Shown: positions 46,601-55,861 of the stretch, one piece after another
How positions within the stretch are numbered: the stretch's first letter is position 1
Layout of the letters: each line of letters opens with the position of its first letter
DNA from: Acidimicrobiales bacterium
GTDB lineage: Bacteria > Actinomycetota > Acidimicrobiia > Acidimicrobiales > Poriferisodalaceae
NCBI GenBank assembly: GCA_009843525.1
Contig: VYDH01000033.1
Location: 1-64,000, forward strand
Length of the DNA stretch: 64,000 nt
Direction of reading: 5' to 3'
The notes under the pieces: model-generated
Told to the model about the DNA's origin: nothing
Databases searched by the model: none
Seen by the model: only the letters and a program-made list of their open reading frames with translations
Position numbers and translations under genes: made by a program

Positions 46601-47345
46601 TCAGGGCGGCCGTGTTGTCACCGAGCTCTCCGATTTCCGATGCGGTCTTGTACACGAACGCCAGACCATTGCCGGTGTCCCGCGCCGCACCGGCACCGAA
46701 GAGCGGGTCAGTGAGCCGTCCACCGTGCCCGCCACCGGCACTGCCGGTCTCGGCGTCGAGGCGCGCTCCGTGAACGAATACCTGCAGCCCGGCCGAGTCC
46801 CGCCCTCGAACCTCGAGACGGTCGAGCGCGGACAGCGCCACCTGGATCGACCAGAGTCCGCCCACGGCTGCGGCCGGCGGCGTGGCACCCCAGAGTCCGA
46901 CTACTTCGCGCGCCATCCGCAGACGGTCTCGGCGCAATGCAAAGGCGTGGTCGGCTAACTCGCTCAGGCAGGCATTGATGCGCTCGATTCGGGCGCCCTC
47001 GTGACCGGGCAGCACGTCGCCCGCATCAACGGCCCTGTTGATGTCGTCGACGAGCGCTTCCATCGTCGCCAAGGCGGTCTCGATGTCGAGCACGCACTTA
47101 GGGTCGGATACCAGCAGGCGGACTCCAGGCAACGATCGCAGCGCTTCGTCGGCGTCTCGCAGCACCGTGGCGGCGGCTTCCAGCCGCTCGAGGGGGTCGC
47201 CGCCGTCAAAGGGAGCGTCGAAGCTGCCTCCGGACGCTGCGGCGGCGAGCAGGTCGGCGGCTTCGTGCAGCCGCGGGATGACGGCGGAGGCCTCCAGCGC
47301 AACTCGGTCGTCGCGGCGGCCGACGACGGCCACAATCCCGCACAC
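43656..47345 (-). CDS. glmS: Oversized GlmS-like glutamine-fructose-6-phosphate aminotransferase with two extra regions
   Basis: Probably makes glucosamine-6-phosphate for cell-wall synthesis; it follows glmM. The protein has about 1229 aa against about 610 for normal GlmS. The start is taken as GTG at 47345 because it puts the N-terminal nucleophile cysteine at position 2 (CGIVAVVG). A helical insert of about 150 residues then separates this from the rest of the glutaminase domain (LDRLEVRGRDSAG, HTRWASIGIVSVPNTHP, VLNGDVDNYADL). SIS domain 1 has AVSQSGTTTDTNRTVDLA and SVASTKAFYAQ; SIS domain 2 has IRIKLSEVCYHAVAE and EDKKHIDLS, matching the catalytic Glu/His region. A tail-like TIKHQAKTVTV then precedes a further domain of about 200 residues of unknown type. 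In-frame 9- and 10-residue repeats lie in the middle. Confidence 0.82.
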   Translation of the reverse strand: MCGIVAVVGRRDDRVALEASAVIPRLHEAADLLAAAASGGSFDAPFDGGDPLERLEAAATVLRDADEALRSLPGVRLLVSDPKCVLDIETALATMEALVDDINRAVDAGDVLPGHEGARIERINACLSELADHAFALRRDRLRMAREVVGLWGATPPAAAVGGLWSIQVALSALDRLEVRGRDSAGLQVFVHGARLDAETGSAGGGHGGRLTDPLFGAGAARDTGNGLAFVYKTASEIGELGDNTAALRSQIRQDSLLRWALCADGAETVVLGHTRWASIGIVSVPNTHPLDAWSGSIGGDVPHIAAVLNGDVDNYADLIAQRRLQIAPEITTDAKVIPTMLRQALAASSNGAHSTGSSVQLRQAFAGSEQLRQAFADAVSSFEGSVAIAAHVSAMPDVAALALRGSGQALYVGATGPSYVVASEPYGLVEECRQYVRLDGETPSDPANPVGSRGQIMLVGAPTGAIAELTALRRCSYDGSELPVEASDIVTAEVTTRDIDRGEHPHFLLKEIGEAPRSLRATLRGRIDTATLRGPIDTATAGPLRHARLGTDALPADVRSRLRDGSIRRIVAIGQGTAAAAASSLPHFFETLLAPSRTLRSVEVTAPLATEFSGFGLHADLSDTLVVAVSQSGTTTDTNRTVDLARARGAAVIAIVNRRGSDLTDRADGVLYTSDGRDVEMSVASTKAFYAQVAACALLASAIAADIRPDDAVTTGAISDLLGALGKLPAALEAVLASHDEIARIARRHVGAHRHWAVVGNGANRIASREIRIKLSEVCYHAVAEDGTEDKKHIDLSCEPLIWVCATGLTGSVADDAAKEVAIYRAHRATPIVVASAGTGRFDAAAELLEVPAVHPAVDFMLATAAGHLYGYEAALTIDALADPLREMRASTESLLAVAGSDGSLPAARGRADASPAASGREGDLLAVLAERLRAPANRFRDGVRAGSYDGHLRAGTAARLGAVLRYAVGMTPLEMYQADIGKVGLPSVVIDDFTDALNIAIDELTRPVDTIKHQAKTVTVGISRADETLLDSMLVAAALEAGAPRDRLSYAALRTLAALDPAVAEVTGWSRYRIEGQVASASGPEITIWLTDRGGTALGVESRTVTNPQLRGSKHRAAYEREVTVARGSDGRTVLHIPETKDGTTTGLTLLHCRFVERLRAPAMRAVLMGYRGRYGALADAVTETLPWFRDDLLGTLDVFDLLTRPVYVLAEHWLGAAIPPGDEPGE
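45725..45778. repeat. 27-bp tandem repeat inside the glmS-like gene
   Basis: Two 27-base units (45725-45751 and 45752-45778) differ at two bases and encode ATLRGxIDT twice, in the linker before the first SIS domain. The reading frame is kept. Confidence 0.8.
46214..46266. repeat. 30-bp tandem repeat inside the glmS-like gene
   Basis: A 23-base sequence is repeated exactly at 46214-46236 and 46244-46266 (period 30). It encodes QLRQAFA twice in the glutaminase domain and carries a short dyad GCTT/AAGC. Confidence 0.8.
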
Positions 47346-47400
47346 AACAGCGAGGGTACCGAGCACCCGACGGCCCCCCGAGGCGGAGCCGGATTCGTGA

Positions 47401-48849
47401 CTAGGCGGTGCCGGCCGCGCCGACGCCCTCGACGATCACGTCGGTGAGACGGTCCGACAGATCCATTGCCTCGCGCTCGGTCGGGGCTTCGACCATGATG
47501 CGGATGACCGGTTCGGTGCCGCTGGCACGCACCAGCACGCGCACATCCGGACCTGCCCCAGCGGCGATGTCGTCGACCGCACGCTGAGTTGCATCGGCGA
47601 GCGGTCCCGGGTCCGCGGGCACATTGCGGAGCACCTGCGGGGCAACCTGCATCGCCTGCAAGGAAAGCTCAGCGCTTGTGAGCGCCGAATCGCCGACTGC
47701 CCGCCGGGCAACAAGGTCGGCAAGGTGCACGGCGCTGCGCAACCCGTCGCCGGTGGTGGCCTCATGTCGGAAGACCACGTGGCCTGACTGCTCGCCGCCG
47801 AGACAGTGTCCGCCCGCCTCCAGTGCCTCGAGCACCGCACGGTCCCCCACTGCGGTGGTGACCACCTCGATGCCGGCCTCGGACATGGCCCGGCGCAGCC
47901 CCATGTTGGACATGACCGTCGCGACCAGCGTGTCGCCCGCGAGCAGGTCCCGCTCAGCCAGGTCAACGGCGAACAGTGCCATCTGGCGATCACCGTCGAT
48001 GACCTGCCCCTCGCAGTCCACCGCAATCATCCGGTCGCCGTCGCCGTCGAATGCGACGCCCAGATCTGCGCCGACGTCGAGCACCGCCGCCCCGAGCGTT
48101 CCAGGGTTCACCGATCCGCAGCCGTCGTTGATATTGCGTCCGTCGGGCTCGCAGAACAGTGCGGTGACCTGCGCCCCCAGCCGCTGCAGCGCCGCAGGTG
48201 CGAGCGATGCACTGGCGCCGTTCGCGCCGTCCACCACGAGGTGCAGACCGTCGAGCGTGCGGCCGTCGACGGCGGCACGCAGCGAGTGCTCATAGGCATC
48301 CAGCACTCGGTCCAGCTCATTCGGCGACGCCGCCTGAGCTCCAACCGCGGCGGCAGCGGGCGCAGCATCCAGCCGACGTGCGATCTCTGCCGCGGACGGT
48401 CGGTCGCCGTGCGTCAGCCGGAGTTCGTCGAGACACTGGGCGACGGCGGCCTGCTCGGCATCGCTGAGCTTGGTACCGCCCGCTGCGAACAGCTTGACGC
48501 CATTGTCGTGCCACGGATTGTGGGACGCCGAAACCACGGCGCCCGCCGTGTCGAGGCGCTGGGCTGCAAATGCCACAACGGGGGTGGGCGCGATGCCGAG
48601 GTCGATGACCTCAGCCCCGGTCGCTCGCAGGCCAGCAACGAGCGCCCGTGCCAGCGCGGGACCCGACTCGCGTGTGTCGCGGCCAACCGACCAGCGCGCA
48701 GCCTCATTGCCTGCAAGAAGCGCCCGGTTCGCAGCGCGCCCCAGCGCGTGCGCGACCACCTCGTCGATCTCGTCGAAGGCCCGCCCTCGAACGCCGTCGG
48801 TTCCGAAGAAGACGTGGCTGTTCGCGAGGCGACCCGCGTGAGCACTCAT
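47401..48849 (-). CDS. glmM: Phosphoglucosamine mutase
   Basis: Converts glucosamine-6-phosphate to glucosamine-1-phosphate for UDP-GlcNAc, 482 aa. The phosphoserine loop is VVSASHNPWHDNG near residue 105, the magnesium loop is FDGDGDRMIAVD, the sugar loop GGEQSGHV and the phosphate loop VRASGTEPVIRIM. About 35 residues longer than usual because of an alanine-rich stretch near residue 160. It is directly upstream of the GlmS-like gene, with 55 bases between. Confidence 0.95.
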   Translation of the reverse strand: MSAHAGRLANSHVFFGTDGVRGRAFDEIDEVVAHALGRAANRALLAGNEAARWSVGRDTRESGPALARALVAGLRATGAEVIDLGIAPTPVVAFAAQRLDTAGAVVSASHNPWHDNGVKLFAAGGTKLSDAEQAAVAQCLDELRLTHGDRPSAAEIARRLDAAPAAAAVGAQAASPNELDRVLDAYEHSLRAAVDGRTLDGLHLVVDGANGASASLAPAALQRLGAQVTALFCEPDGRNINDGCGSVNPGTLGAAVLDVGADLGVAFDGDGDRMIAVDCEGQVIDGDRQMALFAVDLAERDLLAGDTLVATVMSNMGLRRAMSEAGIEVVTTAVGDRAVLEALEAGGHCLGGEQSGHVVFRHEATTGDGLRSAVHLADLVARRAVGDSALTSAELSLQAMQVAPQVLRNVPADPGPLADATQRAVDDIAAGAGPDVRVLVRASGTEPVIRIMVEAPTEREAMDLSDRLTDVIVEGVGAAGTA

Positions 48850-48939
48850 TGCTTACCGCTCTTGTTCGCTTCGCTCACGGGCCGCTCGGGCCACGGCTTC
48901 GCCGTTCGGCTCAGCCTCCGAGGTGGGTTCCACGCCGGG

Positions 48940-49332
48940 TTAGCGCTTGGAGTACTGGGGCGCCTTGCGGGCCTTCTTGAGGCCGTACTTCTTGGATTCC
49001 TTCTTGCGGTCGTCGCGATGCAGCAGGCCGGCCGACTTCAGCGTCGGCCGCACCTCAGGATCGAGCACCAGCAGCGAGCGGGCAATGCCCAGGCGCAACG
49101 CGCCGGCCTGACCTGCCACCCCGCCACCGTCCACCGTGGCGCTGACGTCATAGCTCGCGGCGGCTTCGGTGAGTCGCAGCGGCTCGGTGATCTCCATGCG
49201 GTGCACCGACGAGGTGAAGTACTCGTCGAACGGGCGACCATTTACCGAGATGTTGCCGCTGCCGGGCACGAACCTCACCCGGGCGACGGCACGCTTGCGG
49301 CGGCCAGTGGTCTGCGTCAGCGGAACGGGCAC
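48940..49332 (-). CDS. rpsI: 30S ribosomal protein S9
   Basis: Small-subunit protein of 130 aa. The start [22 protein letters not shown] and the C-terminal [10 protein letters not shown] are typical. It follows rplM by 59 bases in the conserved L13-S9 pair. A 90-base gap with no gene separates it from glmM. Confidence 0.97.
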   Translation of the reverse strand: MPVPLTQTTGRRKRAVARVRFVPGSGNISVNGRPFDEYFTSSVHRMEITEPLRLTEAAASYDVSATVDGGGVAGQAGALRLGIARSLLVLDPEVRPTLKSAGLLHRDDRKKESKKYGLKKARKAPQYSKR

Positions 49333-49391
49333 GAATTCGAGGTCTTTCTCGTCGGGTATGGCGTATCGGCTACAGCGTGCGGAACCGTGCC

Positions 49392-49853
49392 TCAGCGCGC
49401 CAGGGCGTGAGGCAGCGGCAGCGGCTGGGGCTGCTGAGCGGCATGGGGATGGTCGGGCCCGGCGTACACCTTCAGCTTGCGCAGCTGAGCGCGGCCCAGA
49501 CGGTTGTGCGGCAGCATGCCGCGAATGGTGCGCCGTACCGCGTCGGCCGGCCGGCGGGCCAGCAGGTCGCCGTATTTCTCGCTGTGCAGACCGCCGGGGT
49601 AACCGGAATGGCGATGCACGAGCTTGTTCGTGGCCTTGTCACCGGTCAGCACCACCTTGTCGGCATTCACCACAACCACATGGTCACCGCCGTCGATGTA
49701 GGGGGCGAAGGTGGGCTTGTGCTTGCCGCGCAGGATCTTGGCGACCTCGGTCGCCATGCGGCCCAGCACCATGCCCTCGGCATCGACGACGAACCACGAG
49801 CGTTCGATCTCAGATGCTTTGGGGGCATAGGTGCGCACGCTGGAACTCCGCAT
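49392..49853 (-). CDS. rplM: 50S ribosomal protein L13
   Basis: Large-subunit protein of 153 aa. Seen are [18 protein letters not shown], the [17 protein letters not shown] segment, and [23 protein letters not shown]. It is first in the L13-S9 pair. The 102 bases upstream could form hairpins and may hold its promoter and leader, as L13 leaders bind the protein in other bacteria. Confidence 0.97.
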   Translation of the reverse strand: MRSSSVRTYAPKASEIERSWFVVDAEGMVLGRMATEVAKILRGKHKPTFAPYIDGGDHVVVVNADKVVLTGDKATNKLVHRHSGYPGGLHSEKYGDLLARRPADAVRRTIRGMLPHNRLGRAQLRKLKVYAGPDHPHAAQQPQPLPLPHALAR

Positions 49854-49955
49854 GGGGTCGACTGCGAGACAGACTCCAAGAGGCTACCGGGCAGCAGCCA
49901 CCACGCTGCAGGGCACCAGCAGTCGCAGTACCGCTACAGGTGCTGTTTCGAAGTG

Positions 49956-51677
49956 TCAGCCGATCGCTGTCACCGGCACCGTGTCGCGCCCGGCCCGCAA
50001 CAGGGTTCCCGGTCGCGCATCGGTGAACTCGCCGCCGCTGACGGCGACCTGGCCGTTGATCAGCACCGTGTCGATGCCGTCGGCCTCGCCGTAGAGGCGC
50101 CATGCGCCGCCGGGCAGGTCCTCGCGCACCTCGATCGGCTTCGGCGCCACCCCGTCAGGGTCGAAGACCACGACATCGGCATGGCAGCCCTCCGCCAAAC
50201 GACCGCGGTCCGCGAGGCCGTACAGGCGGGCGGGAACGTCGGTGAGCTTGTGTACGGCATCTTCCAGCTCGAGCATCTGGCGGTCACGGGCTGCGGCCAG
50301 CAGGTAGGTCGAGTAGTTGAACGTGGCCAGGAAGTCGAGATGCGCACCCGCGTCCGATGCGCCGATCACGCAGCGGTCGTCGTTCCACAGCTCCTGGCGC
50401 AGTGCCCAGCTGTCGTCGTCGTCGCCAGCGGCACGCGGGTAGAGACCGGTCTTGAGATCATCGGCAACCACTAAATCGCACAGCGCCTCCCACGGGGTGA
50501 TGCCCTGCTCGTCGGCAATCTCGCCGATCGTGCGACCTTCGAAGTGCGTGAGCTCGGGCTTGGTGACCTCGCCAACCGTGAGACGCTCCCAGCGGGCCAC
50601 GCCCCGGAATGCGCTCGGCTGCTGGGCGAGATCGTTCAGCTCGGCACGGCGCTGCGGGTCGGCCAGCAGCTGCATCTTCTCTGCCGGCGGCAGCGCCATG
50701 GGCTCGGCCCAGCCGTGCAGCGTGTCGAGCAGGAATCCGCTTTCGAAGCACAGGCGGCTGACCGCGGGCATCGGGGCGGTCAGCGCCACCACACGCCCGC
50801 CCTGGCGAGCGGCGAAGTTGCTGGCTTCGAGCTTCTGGGCGATGACATCTCGATGCCGGCCGTTGGCGAAGATCACGTTCCAGTTGAGCGGCCGGTCCGC
50901 CGCCACTGACATGTCGGCAAGCAGCTGGTACACGTCGGTGTCGAAGCGCTCGATGGTCGGGATGAACTCGAGTGCCACCGCCGGACTCGACCGCAGCACC
51001 GAGCACAGCTCGATGAGCTCAGTGGTGGAGGCGTGGCGCGAAGGCACCGCCTCGCCGGCGGCATCGTTGTGTGTCTTGGCCCACGACGAGCTGAAGCCCA
51101 GCCCGCCCGAGGCGATGCTCTCGGCCAGCAGCTGCTTCATGGCCTCGAGCTCGTCGGGCGTGGCCTCGTGGCCCACCGAGCGCTCCCCCATCACGATCCG
51201 CCGCAGCGCGCAGTGTCCCACCAGGAACCCCGCGTTGGGCATCAGCGTGCCGTCGATCGAGTCGAGATACTCGCCGAAGCTCCTCCAGTCCCACGGGACG
51301 CCCTCTTGCAGCGATTCGAGCGGCATGCCCTCCACCCGGGCCAGCATCCGCATCAGGTAGTCGCCGTGGTCGGGCTCGAGCGGGGCGATCGTGAAGCCGC
51401 AGTTGCCGCCGATGACCGTGGTGACACCATGCAGGGGTGACGGGGACAGGGTGGTGTCCCAGAAGACCTGCGCGTCGAAGTGGGTGTGGATGTCGACGAA
51501 GCCGGGTGCGACCACCCTGCCGGACGCATCGATCGTGCGCTCAGCAAGCCCCGCCGCCGCAGTGGCTTCGTTGCCGACGGCCACGATGCGGCCGTCGCGG
51601 ATGCCGATGTCGCCCTCGGTGCGCGGCGCACCGGTGCCGTCGATGATCGTGCCGCCCGCAATCCTGATATCGAGCAT
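49956..51677 (-). CDS. N-acyl-D-amino-acid deacylase (D-aminoacylase) family amidohydrolase
   Basis: Zinc amidohydrolase of 573 aa. The HxH metal motif is in GFVDIHTHFDAQVFWD near residue 60, and the bridging cysteine is in GGNCGFTIAPL near 96, a hallmark of D-aminoacylases. Family enzymes remove acyl groups from N-acyl-D-amino acids; other members are dihydroorotase-like. The ATG at 51677 is taken because upstream codons are unlike the family. It stands between truA (divergent) and rplM, and is not clearly part of either group. Confidence 0.82.
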   Translation of the reverse strand: MLDIRIAGGTIIDGTGAPRTEGDIGIRDGRIVAVGNEATAAAGLAERTIDASGRVVAPGFVDIHTHFDAQVFWDTTLSPSPLHGVTTVIGGNCGFTIAPLEPDHGDYLMRMLARVEGMPLESLQEGVPWDWRSFGEYLDSIDGTLMPNAGFLVGHCALRRIVMGERSVGHEATPDELEAMKQLLAESIASGGLGFSSSWAKTHNDAAGEAVPSRHASTTELIELCSVLRSSPAVALEFIPTIERFDTDVYQLLADMSVAADRPLNWNVIFANGRHRDVIAQKLEASNFAARQGGRVVALTAPMPAVSRLCFESGFLLDTLHGWAEPMALPPAEKMQLLADPQRRAELNDLAQQPSAFRGVARWERLTVGEVTKPELTHFEGRTIGEIADEQGITPWEALCDLVVADDLKTGLYPRAAGDDDDSWALRQELWNDDRCVIGASDAGAHLDFLATFNYSTYLLAAARDRQMLELEDAVHKLTDVPARLYGLADRGRLAEGCHADVVVFDPDGVAPKPIEVREDLPGGAWRLYGEADGIDTVLINGQVAVSGGEFTDARPGTLLRAGRDTVPVTAIG

Positions 51678-51756
51678 CTGCAGTGTCCCCCTATGAGTCA
51701 GCGGTGCGGCTCTGCCGGCATGTGACCGTGCCCGCACCGCTCCCAGCGAAGTTACC

Positions 51757-52632
51757 GTGCCAGCGGTGAACGAACATGAGGCTGCTGAGAGTTCCGTGCA
51801 GCGGACAGTGCGGCTGGATCTGGCCTACCGGGGCACCGGCTTTCGCGGCTTCGCAGCCAATGAGGGCGTTCGCACGGTGGCCGGCGAGCTGAGCCCGGCA
51901 CTGGAGCGCATATTGGGCGAAGCGCCCGTGCTGACGGTGGCTGGCCGCACTGACGCGGGTGTACATGCCACGGCACAGGTGGTGTCGTTTCGCATGGGCG
52001 GCGAGGGGCTCCGTCGGATCACCGGAAACCGAAACGGCGACAACCAGCCGGAAGGCCAGTCGGACAACGTCGGCGGACGTGGCCGGCTCGAGAGGCTGGC
52101 GTCCTCGTTGAACCGCCTGCTGAACCCGGAGATCGCCGTGACAGCGGCATCACTCGCTGAGGACAGTTTCGACGCACGTCACTCGGCCACTGCCCGTGCG
52201 TATGAGTACCGCGTCCGCAACGCCGCTTATCCCGATCCCCGTTGTGCCGATCTCGAATGGCATATCGCCGCGCCGCTCGACATCGGCGAGATGAACGCTG
52301 CCGCAGGTCACCTCGTCGGCGAGCACGACTTCACCTCGTTCTGCCGCCGGCCAAAAGACCGACCCGATGCATCGCTGGTGCGCACCGTGTCGGCGGCGCG
52401 CTGGTCTGGCGATGGCACCGAGCTGCTCTTCGAGATCGAAGCGAACGCCTTCTGCCACCAGATGGTGCGGGCCATCGTCGGGCAGTGCGTCGCGGTGGGG
52501 CGCGGTGACCGTGGAGCCGGCGACGTGCCTGCTGTGCTGGCGGCACGCAGCCGGGACTGGGCAGCGGCGATCGCGCCGCCGCACGGGCTGACCCTCGTTG
52601 CGGTCCGCTATCCCGGCGAGCTGTCGCGCTGA
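51757..52632 (+). CDS. truA: tRNA pseudouridine(38-40) synthase
   Basis: Modifies the anticodon arm of tRNAs, 291 aa. The catalytic aspartate is D66 in VAGRTDAGVHA. Other motifs are LDLAYRGTGFRGFA at the N-terminus and RRPKDRPDASLVRTV late in the chain. About 30 extra residues (RRITGNRNGDNQPEGQ region, near 85-110) form a low-complexity loop. In many actinobacteria truA follows rplQ; here it is on the plus strand 7 kb away. The start is GTG; another in-frame GTG is nine bases on. Confidence 0.93.
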   Translation: MPAVNEHEAAESSVQRTVRLDLAYRGTGFRGFAANEGVRTVAGELSPALERILGEAPVLTVAGRTDAGVHATAQVVSFRMGGEGLRRITGNRNGDNQPEGQSDNVGGRGRLERLASSLNRLLNPEIAVTAASLAEDSFDARHSATARAYEYRVRNAAYPDPRCADLEWHIAAPLDIGEMNAAAGHLVGEHDFTSFCRRPKDRPDASLVRTVSAARWSGDGTELLFEIEANAFCHQMVRAIVGQCVAVGRGDRGAGDVPAVLAARSRDWAAAIAPPHGLTLVAVRYPGELSR

Positions 52633-52660
52633 CAAGCCCACCGGCCCGCGGTCGGGGCGG

Positions 52661-55600
52661 CTACTGCTCGGAGCGGAACACCTCGATGCGGTTGTCGAGG
52701 TTGAACCACAGCGCGATGTGCTCTTGCACCTCGACCGCCGTGATCTGCTCGAGAACTGCCCGCCGCTGTTCGGGCGTGCCGACATTGCCGTCATCGGCGT
52801 GGTGGCGCCGCAGGAGCGGGTTGATGATCGCAGAGTTCGACTCAAGCACGTAGTTGTCCCGCGTCACCGAGATTGCCTGCTGCAGGTCGCGGTCGGTGGG
52901 ACCGTTGGCGATCAGCTCCGCCACTGTCTCGATGATGGCTGCGTGGCTCGCCTCGAGTCCTTCCGACGGACCGGTGGCGCTGATGCGAGCCGTCCAGCGA
53001 CCCGTGGCATCGTCAGGCGAGACGGAGGCCCCGACCGAGTAGGTGTCGCCGAGCTGCTCACGCACTCGACCGATCAGCAAGTCGTCAATGACCGCCGATG
53101 CCACGTCAGCGAGGACAAGGTTCCTCGTGGTGAGCTCCGTCGGGGCGCCGAACACGATGTCGAGACCCGCCGCTCCCGAGTCGGCCTCAACTGGAATCGT
53201 GATGCGCTGGACCTCCGCCGGGAAGCCGGGATTGTGGTCGGTGAACGTGTCATCGGGGCCAGCGGGCAGCGTGCCGATGTAGCGCGCCGCCAAGTCCGCC
53301 ACCGCGGCCCGATCGATGTCGCCGACAACAGCCACCAAGAGATCGTCCACATCGCTCAGCCGAGCCTGGTAGAGGCCGAGCAGCGACTCCCCGGCGGTGG
53401 CGTCGATCTGATCCTGGGTGGCAATGAACTGGTACCAGGGGCTGCCCTGGTACAGCGCGTCCAGCAGGGCCAGCTCGGAGATCCACTGCGGGAAGGTCTC
53501 GGCGTTCGCCAGACGGGTCTGCATCGCCTGGATCTGCTCGTTGACCGCCACTTCGGTGATGCGCGGCTCGGTCACATACAGGTGCATCAAAGCGAAGAGC
53601 GCCTCAAGATCGTCCGCCCCGGCAGCACCCGAGAACCCTTCGGAGTACTGCCCGATGAAGGGGCTCACCCGGGCTGTCGTGGTGGCCAAGTATTCGTCGA
53701 GCTGCGTGGCGGTCGCGTCACCGACACCGCTCGAAGCGACCGCGCCGACAGCGTGACGCACCAGGGCCGAGTCGCCCACCGACAGCGACGACCAGCCGCC
53801 CAGGCTCTCCGCTACGACGTTCACCTCGCCGGCCGCGATGTCCGATGGCACGAAGACCACGGTCGCGCCGTTGGGGAATGACCATTCATAGGCTTCGTCG
53901 AACAGGCCGAGTGAACGTTCGGCGGTGGGTGCGGCCGGATCCGGCCGTGCCATGAGGGTGTCGATGGCTTCTTGAGCTTCCGGCGGTGCCAGCGGGACGG
54001 CAGCGTCCACCGCGGCACGCAGCTCCTCCGCGGTGGGCACGTCAGCCGGGTCGGGTCCGATCGACACCACCAGCGGCGGCGCTATCTCCAGGAGCCAGCG
54101 CAGGTGTGCGGTCAGCTCTCCGACCGAGTAGGAGTCGAGCAGCGCGCTCAGCCGGGCCACCCGCGCCTCGGTCGAGGAAATGTCGGCGCCGCTCAGGAAA
54201 TGCGCTGCATAGCCGAACGAGAACTCCCGGTCCTGCCGGGTCTCCTCGCTCTCGAGCTGGAATTCGAGCGCTGTGCGAATCGCGCTCACCGCTTGGTCGA
54301 ACTCCGCCTGGGTGAAGCCGAAGTGCGCCGCGCCGTGCACCACCGAGATGTAGTCGGTGGTTGCCTGATTGAGATCCGGGCCTTGATAGTTCGTGCCATA
54401 CAGGCGCAAACCGCGTGCAGCGGGAAACGCGCTGAAGTGCGGTTCAGTGGCCTGTGACAGCTGACCGGCTCGGAACGCGGCATCCAGCCGGATGTCGAGC
54501 ATGTCGGCGATCAGATTCTCCATGAACCGCAGCCGTTCGCCCCCGACGGTTCCTGCAGGCCACGCAGGCAGCTGCCAGTCGAGCGAGATGTAGATCGGGC
54601 CGTGGTCGGGGTGCGTGACGACATCGGTCACGGGTTCGTCCACGAAGTCTGCGATGAACGCCGACCGGTCGGGCTGCGGCGGGGCCGTCGGCGTGCGCGG
54701 CGCCAGCTCGGCGAAGTAGTGCTCTACCAGCGTCTCCATCTCGGAGACGGGCAGATCGCCCACGACCACCACGGCCATGTTGTCCGGGCGGTACCAGGTG
54801 TCGTAGAAGTCGCGCAGGTCCTGCGCGGTCATCGACAGATTGGATTCCTCGCTGCCGCCGATGAGCATGCCCTCATAAACGGTGCCCGAGTAGTAGATGG
54901 CGTCGAGGAAGTTCGAGATCCTTCCCGACGCCGACTCGTCGCGCAGGCGGTATTCGTCCAGAACGATCCCTCGCTCCGCGTCGACATCGGCGGGCAACAG
55001 CGTGGCCGCCGACGCCCATTCGGACAGCACCGTGAAGCCGAGGCCGATGGCGCCGGGGTGGTCGAGCTTGAAATCGAGGATGTAGACGGTCTCGTCAGGG
55101 CTGGTGTAGGCGTTCAGATCGGGGCCGAAGTCGGTGCCGAAGTCGCGCAGCACCTGGAGGAGCTCGTTCTTGGAGAAGCGCTCGGTTCCGTTGAACATCA
55201 TGTGTTCCAGGAAGTGAGCTGCACCCTCGGCGCCGTCGGGGTCAAGCACGGCCCCTGCATTGACGACCAGGTGCATCATGATCGACTTGCCCGGTGAGTC
55301 GTTCGAGCGCAGGTAGTAGGTGAGGCCGTTGGGGAGCTGGTCGATCAGCACCTCCGAATCCACCGGCAGCAGGGTCGCATCCGGTTCGCCGGGCACGTAG
55401 TCGTTGAACTCGCCTAAGTCGGCCGGATCGCCGATCGGCTCCGGGGCAGGCTCGTCTTCAGGCGCAGGCTCGTCTGCGGGTTCGGGTTCGTCAGCAGGCT
55501 CCGGTTCGTCAGTCTCTTCGGGCTCTGCGTCGGTTTCGACAGCGTCTGCTTCGTCGGTGTGAACTTCGGCTGTCTCGTCGTCGGCCGCTTCGGGTTCGCT

Positions 55601-55693
55601 GACCGCGTCATGTTCGTCCGGAGCACACGCAGCCGCGAGCAGGGCGATCGCGAAGAGCAAGGTCAGAAGCTTGCGCCACAGGGCTGGTTTCAT
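52661..55693 (-). CDS. M16-family (insulinase/pitrilysin-type) metallopeptidase lipoprotein
   Basis: Exported zinc peptidase of 1010 aa. The signal peptide ends in LAAAC with the lipidated cysteine at residue 23, followed by an acidic linker (about 24-100) with repeated DEPEPA-type units. The inverted zinc motif HFLEH is at 160-164. Two M16 lobes follow, with the second (inactive) half about residues 600-1000. The ATG at 55693 is preceded by AAGGCGGG. It converges with truA (28 bases) and is divergent from the superoxide dismutase gene (226 bases). The role is probably peptide turnover at the cell surface. Confidence 0.9.
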   Translation of the reverse strand: MKPALWRKLLTLLFAIALLAAACAPDEHDAVSEPEAADDETAEVHTDEADAVETDAEPEETDEPEPADEPEPADEPAPEDEPAPEPIGDPADLGEFNDYVPGEPDATLLPVDSEVLIDQLPNGLTYYLRSNDSPGKSIMMHLVVNAGAVLDPDGAEGAAHFLEHMMFNGTERFSKNELLQVLRDFGTDFGPDLNAYTSPDETVYILDFKLDHPGAIGLGFTVLSEWASAATLLPADVDAERGIVLDEYRLRDESASGRISNFLDAIYYSGTVYEGMLIGGSEESNLSMTAQDLRDFYDTWYRPDNMAVVVVGDLPVSEMETLVEHYFAELAPRTPTAPPQPDRSAFIADFVDEPVTDVVTHPDHGPIYISLDWQLPAWPAGTVGGERLRFMENLIADMLDIRLDAAFRAGQLSQATEPHFSAFPAARGLRLYGTNYQGPDLNQATTDYISVVHGAAHFGFTQAEFDQAVSAIRTALEFQLESEETRQDREFSFGYAAHFLSGADISSTEARVARLSALLDSYSVGELTAHLRWLLEIAPPLVVSIGPDPADVPTAEELRAAVDAAVPLAPPEAQEAIDTLMARPDPAAPTAERSLGLFDEAYEWSFPNGATVVFVPSDIAAGEVNVVAESLGGWSSLSVGDSALVRHAVGAVASSGVGDATATQLDEYLATTTARVSPFIGQYSEGFSGAAGADDLEALFALMHLYVTEPRITEVAVNEQIQAMQTRLANAETFPQWISELALLDALYQGSPWYQFIATQDQIDATAGESLLGLYQARLSDVDDLLVAVVGDIDRAAVADLAARYIGTLPAGPDDTFTDHNPGFPAEVQRITIPVEADSGAAGLDIVFGAPTELTTRNLVLADVASAVIDDLLIGRVREQLGDTYSVGASVSPDDATGRWTARISATGPSEGLEASHAAIIETVAELIANGPTDRDLQQAISVTRDNYVLESNSAIINPLLRRHHADDGNVGTPEQRRAVLEQITAVEVQEHIALWFNLDNRIEVFRSEQ

Positions 55694-55861
55694 CGACGGA
55701 CCCGCCTTTCGGCCGACAGCGTGCGGCATCGGACGGTACTCGCCGATCACCTGCCCGCGGCCGCGGTCGCTGGACAAGTTCTCATGCAATCGCAGCGTGC
55801 GCTGAGTCGCTTCCGGAGCTGCCCGCGCACTCGAAGCCGCGGGTCGCATGCCCGGGCGACG

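Noticed and set aside
48850..48939. Possible tRNA or small RNA between rpsI and glmM
   Set aside because: Several short hairpins exist, but there is no cloverleaf, acceptor stem or TTC loop.
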